A stretch of 51,261 bases of DNA from Rubripirellula sp. (lineage in GTDB: Bacteria > Planctomycetota > Planctomycetia > Pirellulales > Pirellulaceae): the NCBI GenBank assembly GCA_028823035.1, contig JAPKCI010000014.1, positions 1-51,261 on the forward strand. Direction: 5' to 3'. Of the stretch, positions 18,613-28,788 are shown one piece after another. Each line of letters begins with the position of its first letter. Position 1 is the stretch's first letter. The position numbers and the translations under genes are program-made. The notes beneath the pieces are model-generated. The model was given only the letters and a program-made list of their open reading frames with translations. It did not search any database and had not been told where the DNA came from.

Positions 18613-19638
18613 CTAAAGATCAAATTCATCGAGCGAATCTATCAGCCGATCAAGTCCATCTTTGGGACTCGCGGCGAGATCGGCTTGCCTTTTTTTCAGC
18701 TGATCATCGATGCCAATTGTGTCGCGTCCCACCAGCAATAGTTGCTCGTCTCGTTCACGGGCAGCTGTCTCGATGGGGTCTTCGTTTTTGTTGGGAGCCC
18801 CAAAGAGTTGAGACAGGTCGATCTTGAAACCCTCGTCCCCGTCTGTTTGTCCGCCTGCAATCGCCGGGGCTTTGTGTTGTGGAAAAATGATAGCATTAGC
18901 AGGACAGACCCGACTGCATGCTGGGCACCCTTTGCGACAGTTATCTGGTTGTTCGACAAGGATGCTTTCCGTGCCGTCGACGCCGTAGACACCGAACAAG
19001 CAGAAATCAACGCATTCCATACAATTTGTGCAACGGCTGAAATCAATCACTGGGTACCAGCGTCTTGATGTTTGTTCCTCAACTTGTACGAGTTGTCCAC
19101 CAACGATGGGAAGGGATCGATTGGGATCGTCTGTTCCGACTCCTAGGATGCGTTTGATTTCGCTGATGAAGGCTTGCGGGTCATTCGCATGTTTCAGGTC
19201 GATGCAGTAGATGTTTCTCTCGGGTCGGGGATAGATGTCGGTGACCCGATCAACCGCGGCCTCGGTGGAGTCGAGTTCTGCATCGAGGTTTGGGTCATCG
19301 CTGCCATCCTCTGCACGACTCTCATCGTCGTCTTCGGATTCGCCCAGATTTATGATGCCGACTTGTCCCTGGATGCCATTCCGATCCAGAACCCAATGTG
19401 CAGCTCTGGAAAAGATCCACGAAACTACGACCATGTCCCCTTCGATTTGGGACAACTGTTGATAGGAATCGCTTGTTTTGGGCAGATCATAAAGATGCGG
19501 GATGGTCAGGACTTTGACGCCATCCAGCTTCCCAATTTCGTCGGCGATCCCCTGCTCAAGTCCCCGCTTTTGAGGGTTGCGCGATTGACCTCGCGAGATG
19601 ACGACAGTACACGTCGCGTTGTGGACTGTTGAAATCAT
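18613..19638 (-). CDS. 4Fe-4S ferredoxin-like protein
   Basis: A 341-residue soluble protein. The N-terminal 110 residues carry no motif I know and are followed by a very acidic linker (SEDDDESRAEDGSDD). A C-terminal ferredoxin domain follows, with CTNCMECVDFC and later CRKGCPACSRVCPANAI, a two-cluster arrangement. The last part (about 70 residues) is charged and helical. It probably relays electrons. It is encoded 59 bases downstream of purL on the same strand, which may reflect cotranscription without a functional link. The partner is unknown. Confidence 0.78.
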   Translation of the reverse strand: MISTVHNATCTVVISRGQSRNPQKRGLEQGIADEIGKLDGVKVLTIPHLYDLPKTSDSYQQLSQIEGDMVVVSWIFSRAAHWVLDRNGIQGQVGIINLGESEDDDESRAEDGSDDPNLDAELDSTEAAVDRVTDIYPRPERNIYCIDLKHANDPQAFISEIKRILGVGTDDPNRSLPIVGGQLVQVEEQTSRRWYPVIDFSRCTNCMECVDFCLFGVYGVDGTESILVEQPDNCRKGCPACSRVCPANAIIFPQHKAPAIAGGQTDGDEGFKIDLSQLFGAPNKNEDPIETAARERDEQLLLVGRDTIGIDDQLKKRQADLAASPKDGLDRLIDSLDEFDL

Positions 19639-19697
19639 GAAATATGGGCAGGGCAGGCGGGAATTTACGTGGTTGCTTCGCGCAACTACTTGGTGGA

Positions 19698-22643
19698 CTA
19701 AGACCAGTCGAGTGGCTTTTTCCAGGCGGCTTTTGCATCGGTGAGAGCGACTTGCATCACGACGCCGTCAGCAGCCGTGACGACAAGTTGATTGTCTTCC
19801 TCGATTGTACCCAGACGGCAGACGGGAACACCAACCGAGTTGAGCAATCCCTCGAATTCACCGGCATTGGCCGGAACCGTTTCGACTAGAAAGCGGGTAT
19901 TTGACTCACTGAACAGGAATTGAGTGCTGTTCAGGCCGGATGTTGTTGCTTTCGAAATGTCGAGTTTCATTCCGAGGCCACCTGCCATGGCCATTTCTGC
20001 TGCTGCCACAGCGAGTCCGCCCTCGCTCAGATCGTGACATGACCGAATCCAACGATTCTGAATTGCTTCGTGGATCCGCAGGAATGTTTCCTTGGCCAAT
20101 ATCGAGTCAACGCTGGGGACATCACCACCGGTCCATTCGCGGACCAGGGCGAGGTGGGATCCACCGAGTTCATCTTTGGTTGTTCCCACCAGGAACACAA
20201 TGTTGCCTGCAGTTTTGGCATCCATGGTCACCGCCTTGGAAACATCATCGATTTGGCCCATGGCGCTGATCAGCAGGCTGGGTGGGATCGAGATGGTTTC
20301 ACGTTGGCCGTCGGCATTATGAAAGCTGAATTCGTTATTCAGGCTGTCTTTGCCGCTGATGAAGGGAGTCCCCAATGTGATCGCGATGTCCTGACAGGCG
20401 ATTGCGGCCCGCACGAGTGAGCCGAGGGTTTCTGCCCGGTCGGTGTATCCCCAGCAAAAGTTGTCGAGGATAGCGATGCGAGAGGGGTCGGCTCCTACAG
20501 CGACTGCATTTCGCATTGCTTCGTCGATGGCCGAGGCTGCCATGTGGTACGTATCAAAGTCGCCGTAGTGAGGATTCATCCCGCATGAGATAACCAATCC
20601 ACGATGACTTTCCATGCGTGGTCGGATCACTGCGGCATCCCCAGGGCCATCACACTGAGGACCGACGAGCGGTTTGACAACGCTGCCGCCCTGAACTTCA
20701 TGATCGTATTGCCGTATGACCCATTCCTTGCTGGCCACATTCAGGCTGCCCATCACAGCCAACAAAGACTCGCGATTTTCTTCAGCCGTCAGTTCGGGGA
20801 CATCGAGTGGTTCGACTGGTGACGGCGAATAAACGGCGTCACGAATGACCGGCGGGCGTCCGTCATGCAGGAAGCTCATGGCAATGTCACCGACGACTTT
20901 GCCGTGATAGGTCAGTTGCAACCGCCCGGTAGGTGCAAAACGCCCCAGTACGGCTGCTTCGACTCCTTCGCTTTCGCACAATTCTCTGAGTTCATCCCAG
21001 CTATCCGCTGGCACTGAGAGAACCATGCGTTCCTGGGCTTCTGAAATCCAGATTTCGGTGTAGTTAAGACCATCATATTTCAGTGGGGCTTTGTCGAGCC
21101 AAACTTCTGCGCCGACTTCTTCGCCCATTTCGCCCACGGCACTCGAGAAACCTCCGGCCCCACAGTCGGTCAAAGCGTTGTATAGCCCGCGGTCGCGTGC
21201 TTGCAACAACACGTCCAGTACCATCTTTTCGGTAATCGCGTTGCCGATTTGCACGGCACCGCCGGATAGCGATTCGGATTCGCTGGTCAATTCGGCTGAG
21301 GAGAAGGTTGCTCCGTGAATGCCATCACGTCCGGTCCGACCACCGATTGCAACGATCAAGTCGTCCGGCTTGACTTCTTTTTCCTCCATGCCAACGGGAA
21401 TCATGCCCACGTTGCCACAGTAAACTAGCGGGTTGCCGAGATATCGACGATCAAAATAAACGGCACCGTTGACGGTGGGGATTCCCATCCGGTTGCCGTA
21501 GTCCCGCACTCCAGCCACGACACCTTTCATGACCCGTCGGGGGTGCAGCACACCGGGGGGCAGTGATTCGACATCTGTTTCGGGTGGCGCAAAGCAGAAT
21601 ACATTGGTGTTGCAGACAGGTTTGGCACCCATGCCGGTGCCCATCGGATCACGAATGACGCCACCGATTCCGGTATTCGCCCCACCATAGGGTTCCAAGG
21701 CCGATGGATGGTTGTGCGTTTCAACTTTGAAACAGGCGTGATAGTCGTCATCAAATGTGACGACTCCCGCATTGTCCTTGAACACACTTACGCACCAGTC
21801 ATCGTCACCCAGAGATTTACGAATTGATTGTGTTGCAGCGAAGATGGTTTCTTTCAGCATGTTGTCGAACTGGCGTTCGTCCAGCACGCTGGCATCGTTC
21901 AGGCCCGGCCCCCGATAATGAATTCGGCCTGCCAGCGTCTTGTGACTGCAGTGCTCGGACCATGTTTGCGCGACTGACTCGAGTTCAATGTCAGTGGGAT
22001 CTCTTCCCAGGGAAACAAAGTGAGCGCGGATGGTCTGCATCTCGACCAGTGTCAGGTACAGTTGGCCTTCGCGAGACAGTTGCGCCAGTCCGTCATCATC
22101 CAGATCCCGGATTGGGACGGTCACCAATTCGAAACTGTATGGCGATCCAATGTCCAGTTGATCCATTTCCAGTGGCCCGACCACCACTTGTTCGATGGCA
22201 TCATTTGAGAGAGCGCGGCGACAGATGGGGTCGAGCGATGATTCGTCAAGTTCACCCAACCAGTACTTACGGAGGGTTCGTACTGCATGAACATCAAAGC
22301 CTGCGTCCTGGGCTGCTCCGATGGTGCTGGCGGCAACCGGATCCATGACGCCAGGCTTTGGTAAAACGTTGACGAGCGTTGTCTGTGTTCCCGGGGGTTC
22401 GTTCAGGGAGTCCTGACCAGCGATCGCAACCACCGATCTCTCGGTGACGGCATCACACAGCAGTGTTTCAGCCAAACGGTTTGCTTCGGCCAGAACAAAA
22501 TCGCCCTGGATAAGAAAACTTCGGGCGAATGCGACCGAGATCTGGTCACCGAGACCAAGTTCGGCGATCTCTTCCGCTGTCCGGGTGGCCTCACGATCGA
22601 TCTGACCGTCTGCCGGGTAAATATCGATTTGCCAAAGCGGCAT
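19698..22643 (-). CDS. purL: phosphoribosylformylglycinamidine synthase PurL with PurS-like N-terminus
   Basis: PurL converts FGAR to FGAM using ammonia from a glutaminase subunit. The 981-residue protein has the catalytic region WSEHCSHK (228-235), [15 protein letters not shown] (from 307), and the second half [13 protein letters not shown]. Small PurL proteins have about 740 residues; here about 210 extra N-terminal residues contain two PurS-like segments (from residue 4, and from 90 with [12 protein letters not shown]). The C-terminal glutaminase of large PurL is absent, so a separate PurQ is expected elsewhere. TyrA lies 38 bases upstream on the same strand. Confidence 0.94.
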   Translation of the reverse strand: MPLWQIDIYPADGQIDREATRTAEEIAELGLGDQISVAFARSFLIQGDFVLAEANRLAETLLCDAVTERSVVAIAGQDSLNEPPGTQTTLVNVLPKPGVMDPVAASTIGAAQDAGFDVHAVRTLRKYWLGELDESSLDPICRRALSNDAIEQVVVGPLEMDQLDIGSPYSFELVTVPIRDLDDDGLAQLSREGQLYLTLVEMQTIRAHFVSLGRDPTDIELESVAQTWSEHCSHKTLAGRIHYRGPGLNDASVLDERQFDNMLKETIFAATQSIRKSLGDDDWCVSVFKDNAGVVTFDDDYHACFKVETHNHPSALEPYGGANTGIGGVIRDPMGTGMGAKPVCNTNVFCFAPPETDVESLPPGVLHPRRVMKGVVAGVRDYGNRMGIPTVNGAVYFDRRYLGNPLVYCGNVGMIPVGMEEKEVKPDDLIVAIGGRTGRDGIHGATFSSAELTSESESLSGGAVQIGNAITEKMVLDVLLQARDRGLYNALTDCGAGGFSSAVGEMGEEVGAEVWLDKAPLKYDGLNYTEIWISEAQERMVLSVPADSWDELRELCESEGVEAAVLGRFAPTGRLQLTYHGKVVGDIAMSFLHDGRPPVIRDAVYSPSPVEPLDVPELTAEENRESLLAVMGSLNVASKEWVIRQYDHEVQGGSVVKPLVGPQCDGPGDAAVIRPRMESHRGLVISCGMNPHYGDFDTYHMAASAIDEAMRNAVAVGADPSRIAILDNFCWGYTDRAETLGSLVRAAIACQDIAITLGTPFISGKDSLNNEFSFHNADGQRETISIPPSLLISAMGQIDDVSKAVTMDAKTAGNIVFLVGTTKDELGGSHLALVREWTGGDVPSVDSILAKETFLRIHEAIQNRWIRSCHDLSEGGLAVAAAEMAMAGGLGMKLDISKATTSGLNSTQFLFSESNTRFLVETVPANAGEFEGLLNSVGVPVCRLGTIEEDNQLVVTAADGVVMQVALTDAKAAWKKPLDWS

Positions 22644-22681
22644 GTTCTCAGACCCTGTGATTGATTCAGTGCAAGTTCGTC

Positions 22682-23542
22682 TTAAGGAGACAGTTCTCTG
22701 ATCTCTTTGGCTTTGGAAAGCCAGCGATGCAAGGCATCGTCATCCGCATCCTGCAGCAATTGGCGTAGTCGTCCCAGTTCGTCTGCAAGTCGCTCCAGTT
22801 CGCCACCAATTGCTGTTCGGTTTTCGCTACAGATGGCAGTCCAGAGTGTTGGATCGCCAATCGCAACGCGAGTGATGTCCCGCCATCCGGTCCCCGCCAG
22901 CGGTAGAGCCTCAGACGCAGCCATTTTGGCAACTAATGCTGACACCAAGTGTGGCATGTGGCTGATCGCTGCCAAGTGGGTGTCGTGCTCAGATGGCGTC
23001 ATTTCACAGGTTTGTCCGCCAGTCAGACGCCAGAAGCGGTGGGCTTTTTCCAGCAGTTTTGGCTCGGTTGTTTCTGTCGGCGTCAGGACGACCAGTTTTT
23101 CGTCAAATAACGAGTCAGTGGCGTGTGCGGGACCCGATTTCTCTGAGCCGGCAATCGGGTGGGCGGGCACAAATTTTTTCGCCGCATCGAGATGTTCAGC
23201 GACAGCCGATACAATCCGATGTTTGGTGCTGCCCACATCCGTAATCAGACAGTCTGGCGGCGACGATTCGGCTGCCGACACCACCATTTCGGCGATTCGA
23301 TCGACGGGGGCGGCCACCACCACCACATCGCTTTGCTGACAGGCCTCGGGCAAGGTTGCAACAGGCAGATCGATGATCCCCTGTTCAGACAGGTATTGCC
23401 GCTTCTCTGGACTGCGAGCAAAACCCACCAATCGAGTCTGGGGAAGGGCACGCCGCAGAGCCAATGCGACGCTGCCACCCAATAGCCCGACACCCAGGAT
23501 GGCAACCTGACGAGGCCATTCATTTTCGGCTGAAGTGGTCAT
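22682..23542 (-). CDS. tyrA: prephenate dehydrogenase family protein
   Basis: The 286-residue protein oxidises and decarboxylates prephenate (or arogenate) on the way to tyrosine. It has a Rossmann dinucleotide motif ([12 protein letters not shown]), the segments [10 protein letters not shown] and [12 protein letters not shown], and the substrate-binding [14 protein letters not shown]. The C-terminal dimerisation region is helical ([20 protein letters not shown]), and no chorismate mutase or ACT domain is fused. It probably forms a transcription unit with purL. Whether prephenate or arogenate is the substrate cannot be read from the sequence. Confidence 0.92.
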   Translation of the reverse strand: MTTSAENEWPRQVAILGVGLLGGSVALALRRALPQTRLVGFARSPEKRQYLSEQGIIDLPVATLPEACQQSDVVVVAAPVDRIAEMVVSAAESSPPDCLITDVGSTKHRIVSAVAEHLDAAKKFVPAHPIAGSEKSGPAHATDSLFDEKLVVLTPTETTEPKLLEKAHRFWRLTGGQTCEMTPSEHDTHLAAISHMPHLVSALVAKMAASEALPLAGTGWRDITRVAIGDPTLWTAICSENRTAIGGELERLADELGRLRQLLQDADDDALHRWLSKAKEIRELSP

Positions 23543-23700
23543 GAACGAACGGTGCTGGGAAATGGAATCAGGATCGGAAGGGGAAACAGATCGACTGCGA
23601 CCGGCAACGGCATTCTATCTGCCCGGGGCTGCTGTACAAAGTGACTGACCAGCAGCGATGCAGTGATTCTGAGTTCTGGCGACGTCAGCCGCGACAGCTC

Positions 23701-24912
23701 TTACATATCGGGCAGCTGATGACCCATCTTTTCGCGTTTGGTTTCAAGGTAGCGTTGGTTGTGCTCGTTCACCGGTGAAACGATGGGTACCTGATCGACC
23801 ACGCGCAGATCAAATCCACGAAGATTGAAAGCTTCGGTCTTCTTGGGGTTGTTGGTCAGCAAGCGGACCTCACTGAGCCCGAGATCTTTGAGGATCTGCA
23901 GACCGATCCCGTAATCTCGCATGTCCGCTTTGAACCCGAGTGCGTGGTTGGCTTCGACTGTATCCAGACCATTGTCCTGCAAGCTATAGGCTCGAATCTT
24001 CTGGGCCAGGCCGATGCCCCGACCTTCCTGTGGAAGGTAAACCAGTGCTCCACGCCCTTCGCTGCTGATCATCTTCAATGCCATATGCAGTTGATCGCCG
24101 CAGTCGCATCGTAGCGAGGCAACCAGATCACCTGTGAAACAGCTGCTGTGCATTCGCACCAGAGGTGGTGGACCTGGAGCAGTCAAATCACCGAATACCA
24201 GGGCGATTGGTTCCTGTGCTTCGTACTGAACACTGAAAACAATGATCTGAAAGTTGCCGTACCGTGTCGGTAGCTGGGATTCGGCATCTCGACTGATCAG
24301 TTTCTCGCTCACGCGTCGGTGGGCGATCAGTTGCTCGATGCTAATGATTTTCAGGTTTTTTGATTTAGCGATTTCGCCCAATCGGTCGCGGGTTGCCCGC
24401 TCGCCCGAATCATCGAGGATTTCGCACAGAGCCGCGGCTGGTGCCAAGCCGGCCATTCGTGCCAGATCGACCGCCGCCTCGGTGTGGCCGGCACGACGAA
24501 GCACACCGCCCTGTTTTGCCAATAATGGATAAACATGCCCAGGGCGAACGAAGTTTTCACTACAGCACTCAGGAGAAGCCAACCGACGAATCGTTTTGCT
24601 GCGTTCCGTCGCCGTGATGCCGGTTTTGGCTTCCCGAATGTCGATGGGAGTCAGGAAGGCGGTTTTCAGTGGCGCGTCATTCTGAACCACGACCGGATTC
24701 AGATCCAGGCGTTTGGAAACCTCTGGCAGGATCGAAACGCACAATTGGCCTCGTCCGCTGAGCATGAAGTTGATGATTTCGGGGGTCGCTTTTTCCGCTG
24801 CACAGATGTAATCACCCTCGTTCTCGCGGTCTTCCGCATCGACAACGATGACCACCTCGCCCCGACGGATGGCCTCGACTGCTTCAGGTACCGTGTTTAG
24901 CTCGACTGACAT
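23701..24912 (-). CDS. ribBA: bifunctional DHBP synthase/GTP cyclohydrolase II RibBA
   Basis: This enzyme starts both branches of riboflavin synthesis. The N-terminal half (RibB) shows VDAEDRENEGDYICAAE and RPGHVYPLLA followed by RAGHTEAAVDL. The C-terminal half (RibA) shows the zinc site HSSCFTGDLVASLRCDCGDQ, the catalytic segment PQEGRGIGL and the C-terminal LLTNNPKK. At 403 residues its length fits the fused family. I found no FMN riboswitch in the short upstream region shared with the divergent esterase gene, so regulation is not evident. Confidence 0.96.
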   Translation of the reverse strand: MSVELNTVPEAVEAIRRGEVVIVVDAEDRENEGDYICAAEKATPEIINFMLSGRGQLCVSILPEVSKRLDLNPVVVQNDAPLKTAFLTPIDIREAKTGITATERSKTIRRLASPECCSENFVRPGHVYPLLAKQGGVLRRAGHTEAAVDLARMAGLAPAAALCEILDDSGERATRDRLGEIAKSKNLKIISIEQLIAHRRVSEKLISRDAESQLPTRYGNFQIIVFSVQYEAQEPIALVFGDLTAPGPPPLVRMHSSCFTGDLVASLRCDCGDQLHMALKMISSEGRGALVYLPQEGRGIGLAQKIRAYSLQDNGLDTVEANHALGFKADMRDYGIGLQILKDLGLSEVRLLTNNPKKTEAFNLRGFDLRVVDQVPIVSPVNEHNQRYLETKREKMGHQLPDM

Positions 24913-25000
24913 TGAGAGGCGTCCGGTGGTTGAGATTCAGCTAGGAGATTCGATACCGTATTATACGTGGAGGCTAGATTCCTCCCACCGCCCGCTTGGT

Positions 25001-26083
25001 ATGAAAACTCAACCTATGCCTTACAGACCCAATGCGATCGCTTACTTACCCGCTCGTTGGGCCTTTCCGGCGGTGCTTTTGATGACTGTCGGATCGTGCT
25101 GGACACACTCAGGTTGGGGGGATGAGCCTGCCGGGGACACAACCGCTGGACCGCCAAAAACAGGTTCTGCTGAGGCTGCTGAGGCAGATTCTGAAACGAC
25201 GAATGACCCGGTGGGCGACGTTGCCGCCGTCAAAAAAACTTCTCGGCCCCGTCCTATTCGCATTGAAAAGGACCAGCGATTCAGTGAACAGCCCGGCCGA
25301 GCTGGCTTGTGTGATGTTTACTTTCCCGCAACCGAGCCGCCCGCGACCGGCTATCCCGTGATTGTGGTGGTTCACGGAGGCGGTTGGGTCTCTGGTGACA
25401 AATGGACGATCGCAGCCTATTCGCGATTGTTTGCCAAAGAGGGATTTGTGGCAGTGACGATCAATTACAGGTTGGCACCCGGTTACAAGTTTCCTGCTCA
25501 GGTCGATGATGTGCGATCGGCCATGGTGTGGGTGAATCAGAATGCGAAGCGTTTGAAGTTTGATCTGGATCAGTTTGGACTGTTCGGTTATTCGGCAGGT
25601 GGGCACTTATCGGCATTATTGGCTTCTCTGGCTGATGAGTCGATGCAGGTAAGGGCAGCAGCCAGTGATTGGCCCATCGAGGATCCGAAATGGAAACAGC
25701 TCCCCAAAATTCGTGCTGTTTGTGCTGGCGGACCACCTTGTGATTTTCGGTCGCTGCCGATCGACAACGGCGCCCTGGCGTACTTTCTTGGAGGCACGAG
25801 AAGAGAAAAACAAGCCGCGTATATTGCGGCTTCACCAGCAGCACACGTGTCAGAGAATGATCCTGTAACGCAACTCTTTCATGGTGAAGGTGATGCTCTC
25901 GTGCCATTGGCGGGAACCCGTCAATTTCATCAGGCACAAGTCAAGGTTGGAATCGACAGTCGGCTGGCTGTGATCCCCAAGCAGGGGCACATGCTGACCT
26001 TCATCAGTCCCCAAACGTACCAGACGGTGATCGGCTTCTTTCGCGAGGTCTTTCAGACGCAGGAAGTCGTATCTCCACAATGA
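25001..26083 (+). CDS. secreted alpha/beta hydrolase (esterase-like)
   Basis: The frame is open from 24848, but its first 51 codons overlap ribBA and read poorly, so I use the ATG at 25001 (360 residues). An N-terminal hydrophobic segment ends in VGSC, which could be a lipobox. A low-complexity Ala/Glu/Asp linker follows. The catalytic domain has the oxyanion motif VVHGGGW, nucleophile motif GYSAGGH, an acidic HGEGDALVP and histidine KQGHM, as in hormone-sensitive-lipase/BD-FAE-like esterases. Substrate is unknown; polysaccharide deacylation is one possibility in this phylum. Confidence 0.85.
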   Translation: MKTQPMPYRPNAIAYLPARWAFPAVLLMTVGSCWTHSGWGDEPAGDTTAGPPKTGSAEAAEADSETTNDPVGDVAAVKKTSRPRPIRIEKDQRFSEQPGRAGLCDVYFPATEPPATGYPVIVVVHGGGWVSGDKWTIAAYSRLFAKEGFVAVTINYRLAPGYKFPAQVDDVRSAMVWVNQNAKRLKFDLDQFGLFGYSAGGHLSALLASLADESMQVRAAASDWPIEDPKWKQLPKIRAVCAGGPPCDFRSLPIDNGALAYFLGGTRREKQAAYIAASPAAHVSENDPVTQLFHGEGDALVPLAGTRQFHQAQVKVGIDSRLAVIPKQGHMLTFISPQTYQTVIGFFREVFQTQEVVSPQ

Positions 26084-26085
26084 TG

Positions 26086-26119
26086 ATCTGCTGCGACTTG
26101 AATAATCTGCTGCGACTTG
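26086..26119. repeat. short direct duplication, period 19
   Basis: ATCTGCTGCGACTTG occurs at 26086-26100 and again at 26105-26119, just behind the stop codon of the esterase gene. The two units have near-identical flanks, indicating a simple tandem duplication. Confidence 0.85.
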
Positions 26120-26174
26120 CCGACGCGATTCGGATCAGAGTGATCGTCACCGAATCACTTGCAGAGTTTGGCCA

Positions 26175-26888
26175 TCAGCCTTTTTGATTTGCTTCCTGCT
26201 GGGGCAGCAGGAGTGACAGAAAAGCACGCAAGTGATTTATCTGCTCGGGTAAATACTGCGGGATTTCGGCCATGATCTCGGCTTTGTTTTGTACCCCGTT
26301 TCCCAAAAGCTTTCGGTGTGTAGATATGGCAAGGAATGTCCGAATGGTTCGCGCGTCTGCCTCGAGATGGAATTGCAGACCGAAGATCCGATCATCGATA
26401 GAGAAGGCTTGATTGCGACATCCAGATGATTCGTACAGTCGGTCTGCTCCGGATGGTATGTCAAATGTATCCTGATGCCAGTGAAAGACCGTCATCTGAT
26501 CGGGCAAGCCATGATTCGCCAGGGATGATGCTCGGGAAGTGCGTCGGATCTCATGCCATCCCAGTTCTGGTTGTTGATTGCGTTGGACGGTTGCCCCCAG
26601 TGCGGAGGCCAAAATCTGTGCTCCAAGGCAAATGCCCAGAATGCGTCGGTCACTTTCAACATACTTGCGTATCAGGTCCTGCTCTTCAGCAATCCACGCG
26701 GGCCTGTGGGGTGCTGTCAGTGGGAAGGGACCACCGAGCATGATCATTGCATCACATTCAACCGACACTGGAATGGGTTGCTGGCGATCGACACGAACAG
26801 CAACGATTTCATGCCCCAATGCATCGATTACGCTATTGGCCGATGCCAGAGAATCTGCGGCACTGTGCTGAATCATCAGGATTCTCAT
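26175..26888 (-). CDS. type 1 glutamine amidotransferase-like protein
   Basis: The 237-residue protein has the class I glutamine amidotransferase fold as found in GuaA-like stand-alone proteins. The nucleophile elbow is GICLGAQ, the oxyanion region AMIMLGGPFPL, and the His/Glu end of the triad is in FGLQFHLEAD. Such proteins hydrolyse glutamine or gamma-glutamyl compounds. It lacks a synthetase domain and is not obviously PurQ. It is convergent with the esterase gene and 63 bases from the cytochrome gene, so its partner is not indicated. Confidence 0.85.
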   Translation of the reverse strand: MRILMIQHSAADSLASANSVIDALGHEIVAVRVDRQQPIPVSVECDAMIMLGGPFPLTAPHRPAWIAEEQDLIRKYVESDRRILGICLGAQILASALGATVQRNQQPELGWHEIRRTSRASSLANHGLPDQMTVFHWHQDTFDIPSGADRLYESSGCRNQAFSIDDRIFGLQFHLEADARTIRTFLAISTHRKLLGNGVQNKAEIMAEIPQYLPEQINHLRAFLSLLLPQQEANQKG

Positions 26889-26951
26889 GAGTGTGCCTGT
26901 TCATTCAGAATGTGGTCAAAGCCGACGCCTGTCCGGCTGGAAACACGCTGG

Positions 26952-27884
26952 TCAGTCGTTGCTGAAAATCGTATGTGTCTTGTGTAGATCAATGTGGTAC
27001 CGGTGGCAGGTCGTGCAATTGTCACCATTGGCATGGGGGCGGTGGCAGTCGCTGCACGCATCCCGGGTCAACGGCAGGAAGTCGAGGCTGCCGACGTGCG
27101 TGTCCACAGCGACGTTGCCGGTGTGAGCCTCCGTCGGCGTTTGGTGATCAGCGACACGGTGACAATGCTTGCAGTTTGAAAGTTCGGCTACATTCAGATG
27201 GGATAGATGCGTGAATTTTGTGAATTGTCTGGCATTGGATAGTGGTCTGCTTCGCCACTCACCAGGGGTGCTGATGGCCCCTGGGTGACAAGCGAGGCAA
27301 GCGGCGACTGCACGATTTTTCAGCAAACGATCCCTGACGGCCATGCCCTCTGGTAGTTGTCGAATCACATCAATCATCGATTTTAAAACCGGATCGTCAT
27401 GACCTGCACCTCGGTATCTTATCGCCAAACGGATCTCGTTGTGGAACCAGTCACCCGCCGGCTGCATCTCGTCGGCATCGAACGTCTGACCAGACGATGA
27501 TCCCTCGCTTGATGCTGGTGTGATGCCCGTCAACGGGTCACTCGCAAGCGGGGCTTCGTCGGATGGCTTTTCAATCTCGCTCAAGGAGTCGTCTGACAAC
27601 CGATTCGATTCAGGCAGGTCGGAAGCATCGAGCGGGGAACTGAGGAGATCGTTGGAGTCACTGTTGCTCTGACGCCCAGTCGTCTCGTCCTTGTTTTGAA
27701 GGGGATTTGGTGCCAGTTGGCCGTCGGGCGGAGTCGTTGTTGAGAACCAGGCCTGTCTTGCCTCATCGACCAATTGCGGGGACAGGGGGCGAAGCAGCAT
27801 TCTGATACTGTTGGGTGTCACCCCCAGACGTTTGGAACGGTTGATCAAGGCGGGATGGTCTTGGCTGGAAATTTCTGTGATCAA
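26952..27884 (-). CDS. tetrahaem c-type cytochrome, N-terminus broken
   Basis: The open frame (310 codons) carries four CXXCH haem motifs: CLACH in the middle, then CKHCH, CSDCH and CTTCH near the C-terminus. An acidic, Ser-rich linker lies between about residues 55 and 125. It should carry electrons outside the cytoplasmic membrane, yet the frame itself begins at a TTG without signal or anchor. The missing membrane helix lies upstream in the same frame, beyond two stop codons (see 27885-28070). It is the last gene of the electron-transfer operon that includes the b-type-cytochrome-like and ferredoxin genes. Cofactor type is firm; donor and acceptor are unknown. Confidence 0.82.
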   Translation of the reverse strand: MITEISSQDHPALINRSKRLGVTPNSIRMLLRPLSPQLVDEARQAWFSTTTPPDGQLAPNPLQNKDETTGRQSNSDSNDLLSSPLDASDLPESNRLSDDSLSEIEKPSDEAPLASDPLTGITPASSEGSSSGQTFDADEMQPAGDWFHNEIRLAIRYRGAGHDDPVLKSMIDVIRQLPEGMAVRDRLLKNRAVAACLACHPGAISTPGEWRSRPLSNARQFTKFTHLSHLNVAELSNCKHCHRVADHQTPTEAHTGNVAVDTHVGSLDFLPLTRDACSDCHRPHANGDNCTTCHRYHIDLHKTHTIFSND

Positions 27885-28070
27885 TTGCCGATAACCACGA
27901 GCCAGGGTTTCAGCGGCGGCGATCGCGTGTCAGATCTGGAGTTCAGGGATTCGAAGGCTTCTTTATCCGGAAAAGCGGATGGCCATACAGCCATGGACAA
28001 TTCCGCCCACGACTAGCGCCAGCGTAAGAATGCTGTGAAAGGCGACCCATAAACGTAGTCGAAGTTGCAA
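27885..28070 (-). pseudogene. frameshifted N-terminal anchor of the tetrahaem cytochrome
   Basis: Reading from a TTG at 28070, the frame encodes a membrane helix (LWVAFHSILTLALVVGG) with histidines 14 residues apart, then stops (TAA near 27965). About 30 bases later a second stop (TGA) precedes codons for HAIAAAETLARGYRQL, which run straight into the cytochrome frame. Between the stops a different frame gives natural protein (KEAFESLNSRSD). One extra base near 27961-27970 and one missing base near 27928-27933 explain this. Repaired, the gene would span 26952-28070 and supply the membrane anchor that a c-type cytochrome needs. Confidence 0.68.
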
Positions 28071-28076
28071 CGCGAA

Positions 28077-28784
28077 TTAGTAGTCCAGGTCGTCTCGATG
28101 GCGGACCAATGCGGCGAATTGTCCGGCGGTCCCCCGGTCCTCGCTTTCCAGATGTCGCTCCAGATCCTTCAAACCACTCAGCAGTCGGCGCCGCCGACCG
28201 CCGGTTGGTATCAGCACATAAGACAACGAGGGTCCTGAACTAAAAAATGGATTCAGATGCTCCGTGTAAAAACTGCCAAGCACCGGGATTCCCACGTGGA
28301 CGCTCAATTCTTCCAGCAGGTGCTTGGCGTGATCGGCGATCTGTCCGCGGTGCCATTCGACTCGGTCAAAGCGGTGATGACCCTCTACGGTTGTCAAGCG
28401 TTTTGGCAGAGTTCGTGAGGCGTAGAGCCCATGGAAACCGCTCGCTGTGACCAGAAGAAAGACGATCGAGAGCATGCCCTCAAAGATACCGTTGCCAATC
28501 AGGCTGGGAACGTGCATCCAGTAAACACCTGTCGTAAAGAATCCCATGTAAATGTGGATTTGAGTCCATGTGCTGACACTGCCCAAAGGCAAAATTGGCA
28601 GCCGACGTCGCATGCCGAAAAGTCCCAGCAGCAAGATGCAGGTCAACAGCGTGCCGCCAGTTAGCAGTGAGACATCTGCCAATCGACCCTCCTGTATCCA
28701 GACAATGGCAAACATCATCAGCAGGGCCATGAACGTCGCCACTAAAGCGATTCGACGACGATTGCGGAATGAATGTAAGGGCAT
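28077..28784 (-). CDS. four-helix membrane protein, probable b-type cytochrome
   Basis: The 235-residue protein has four transmembrane helices in its first 130 residues (for example ALVATFMALLMMFAIVW and LLTCILLLGLFGM). Histidines sit in helices three and four (HIYMGFFTTGVYWMH and ASGFHGLYAS). That pattern is expected of haem-b ligands in cytochrome b561 or ferric-reductase-like proteins. The rest is a cytoplasmic or peripheral tail rich in Arg and Glu. It is flanked within a few bases by the ferredoxin-fusion gene (upstream) and the cytochrome c gene (downstream), so it probably links them across the membrane. Haem binding is an inference from histidine placement. Confidence 0.7.
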   Translation of the reverse strand: MPLHSFRNRRRIALVATFMALLMMFAIVWIQEGRLADVSLLTGGTLLTCILLLGLFGMRRRLPILPLGSVSTWTQIHIYMGFFTTGVYWMHVPSLIGNGIFEGMLSIVFLLVTASGFHGLYASRTLPKRLTTVEGHHRFDRVEWHRGQIADHAKHLLEELSVHVGIPVLGSFYTEHLNPFFSSGPSLSYVLIPTGGRRRRLLSGLKDLERHLESEDRGTAGQFAALVRHRDDLDY

Positions 28785-28788
28785 TGAT

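Noticed and set aside
24913-25000. FMN riboswitch ahead of ribBA
   Set aside because: The interval is too short and the conserved FMN element sequences are absent on either strand.
24848-25000. Upstream extension of the esterase gene
   Set aside because: It overlaps ribBA antisense and precedes a clear signal-peptide start at 25001.
26175-26888. GATase-like gene as the missing PurQ subunit
   Set aside because: The sequence resembles stand-alone GuaA-like amidotransferases, and it is not next to purL; PurQ signatures were not seen.
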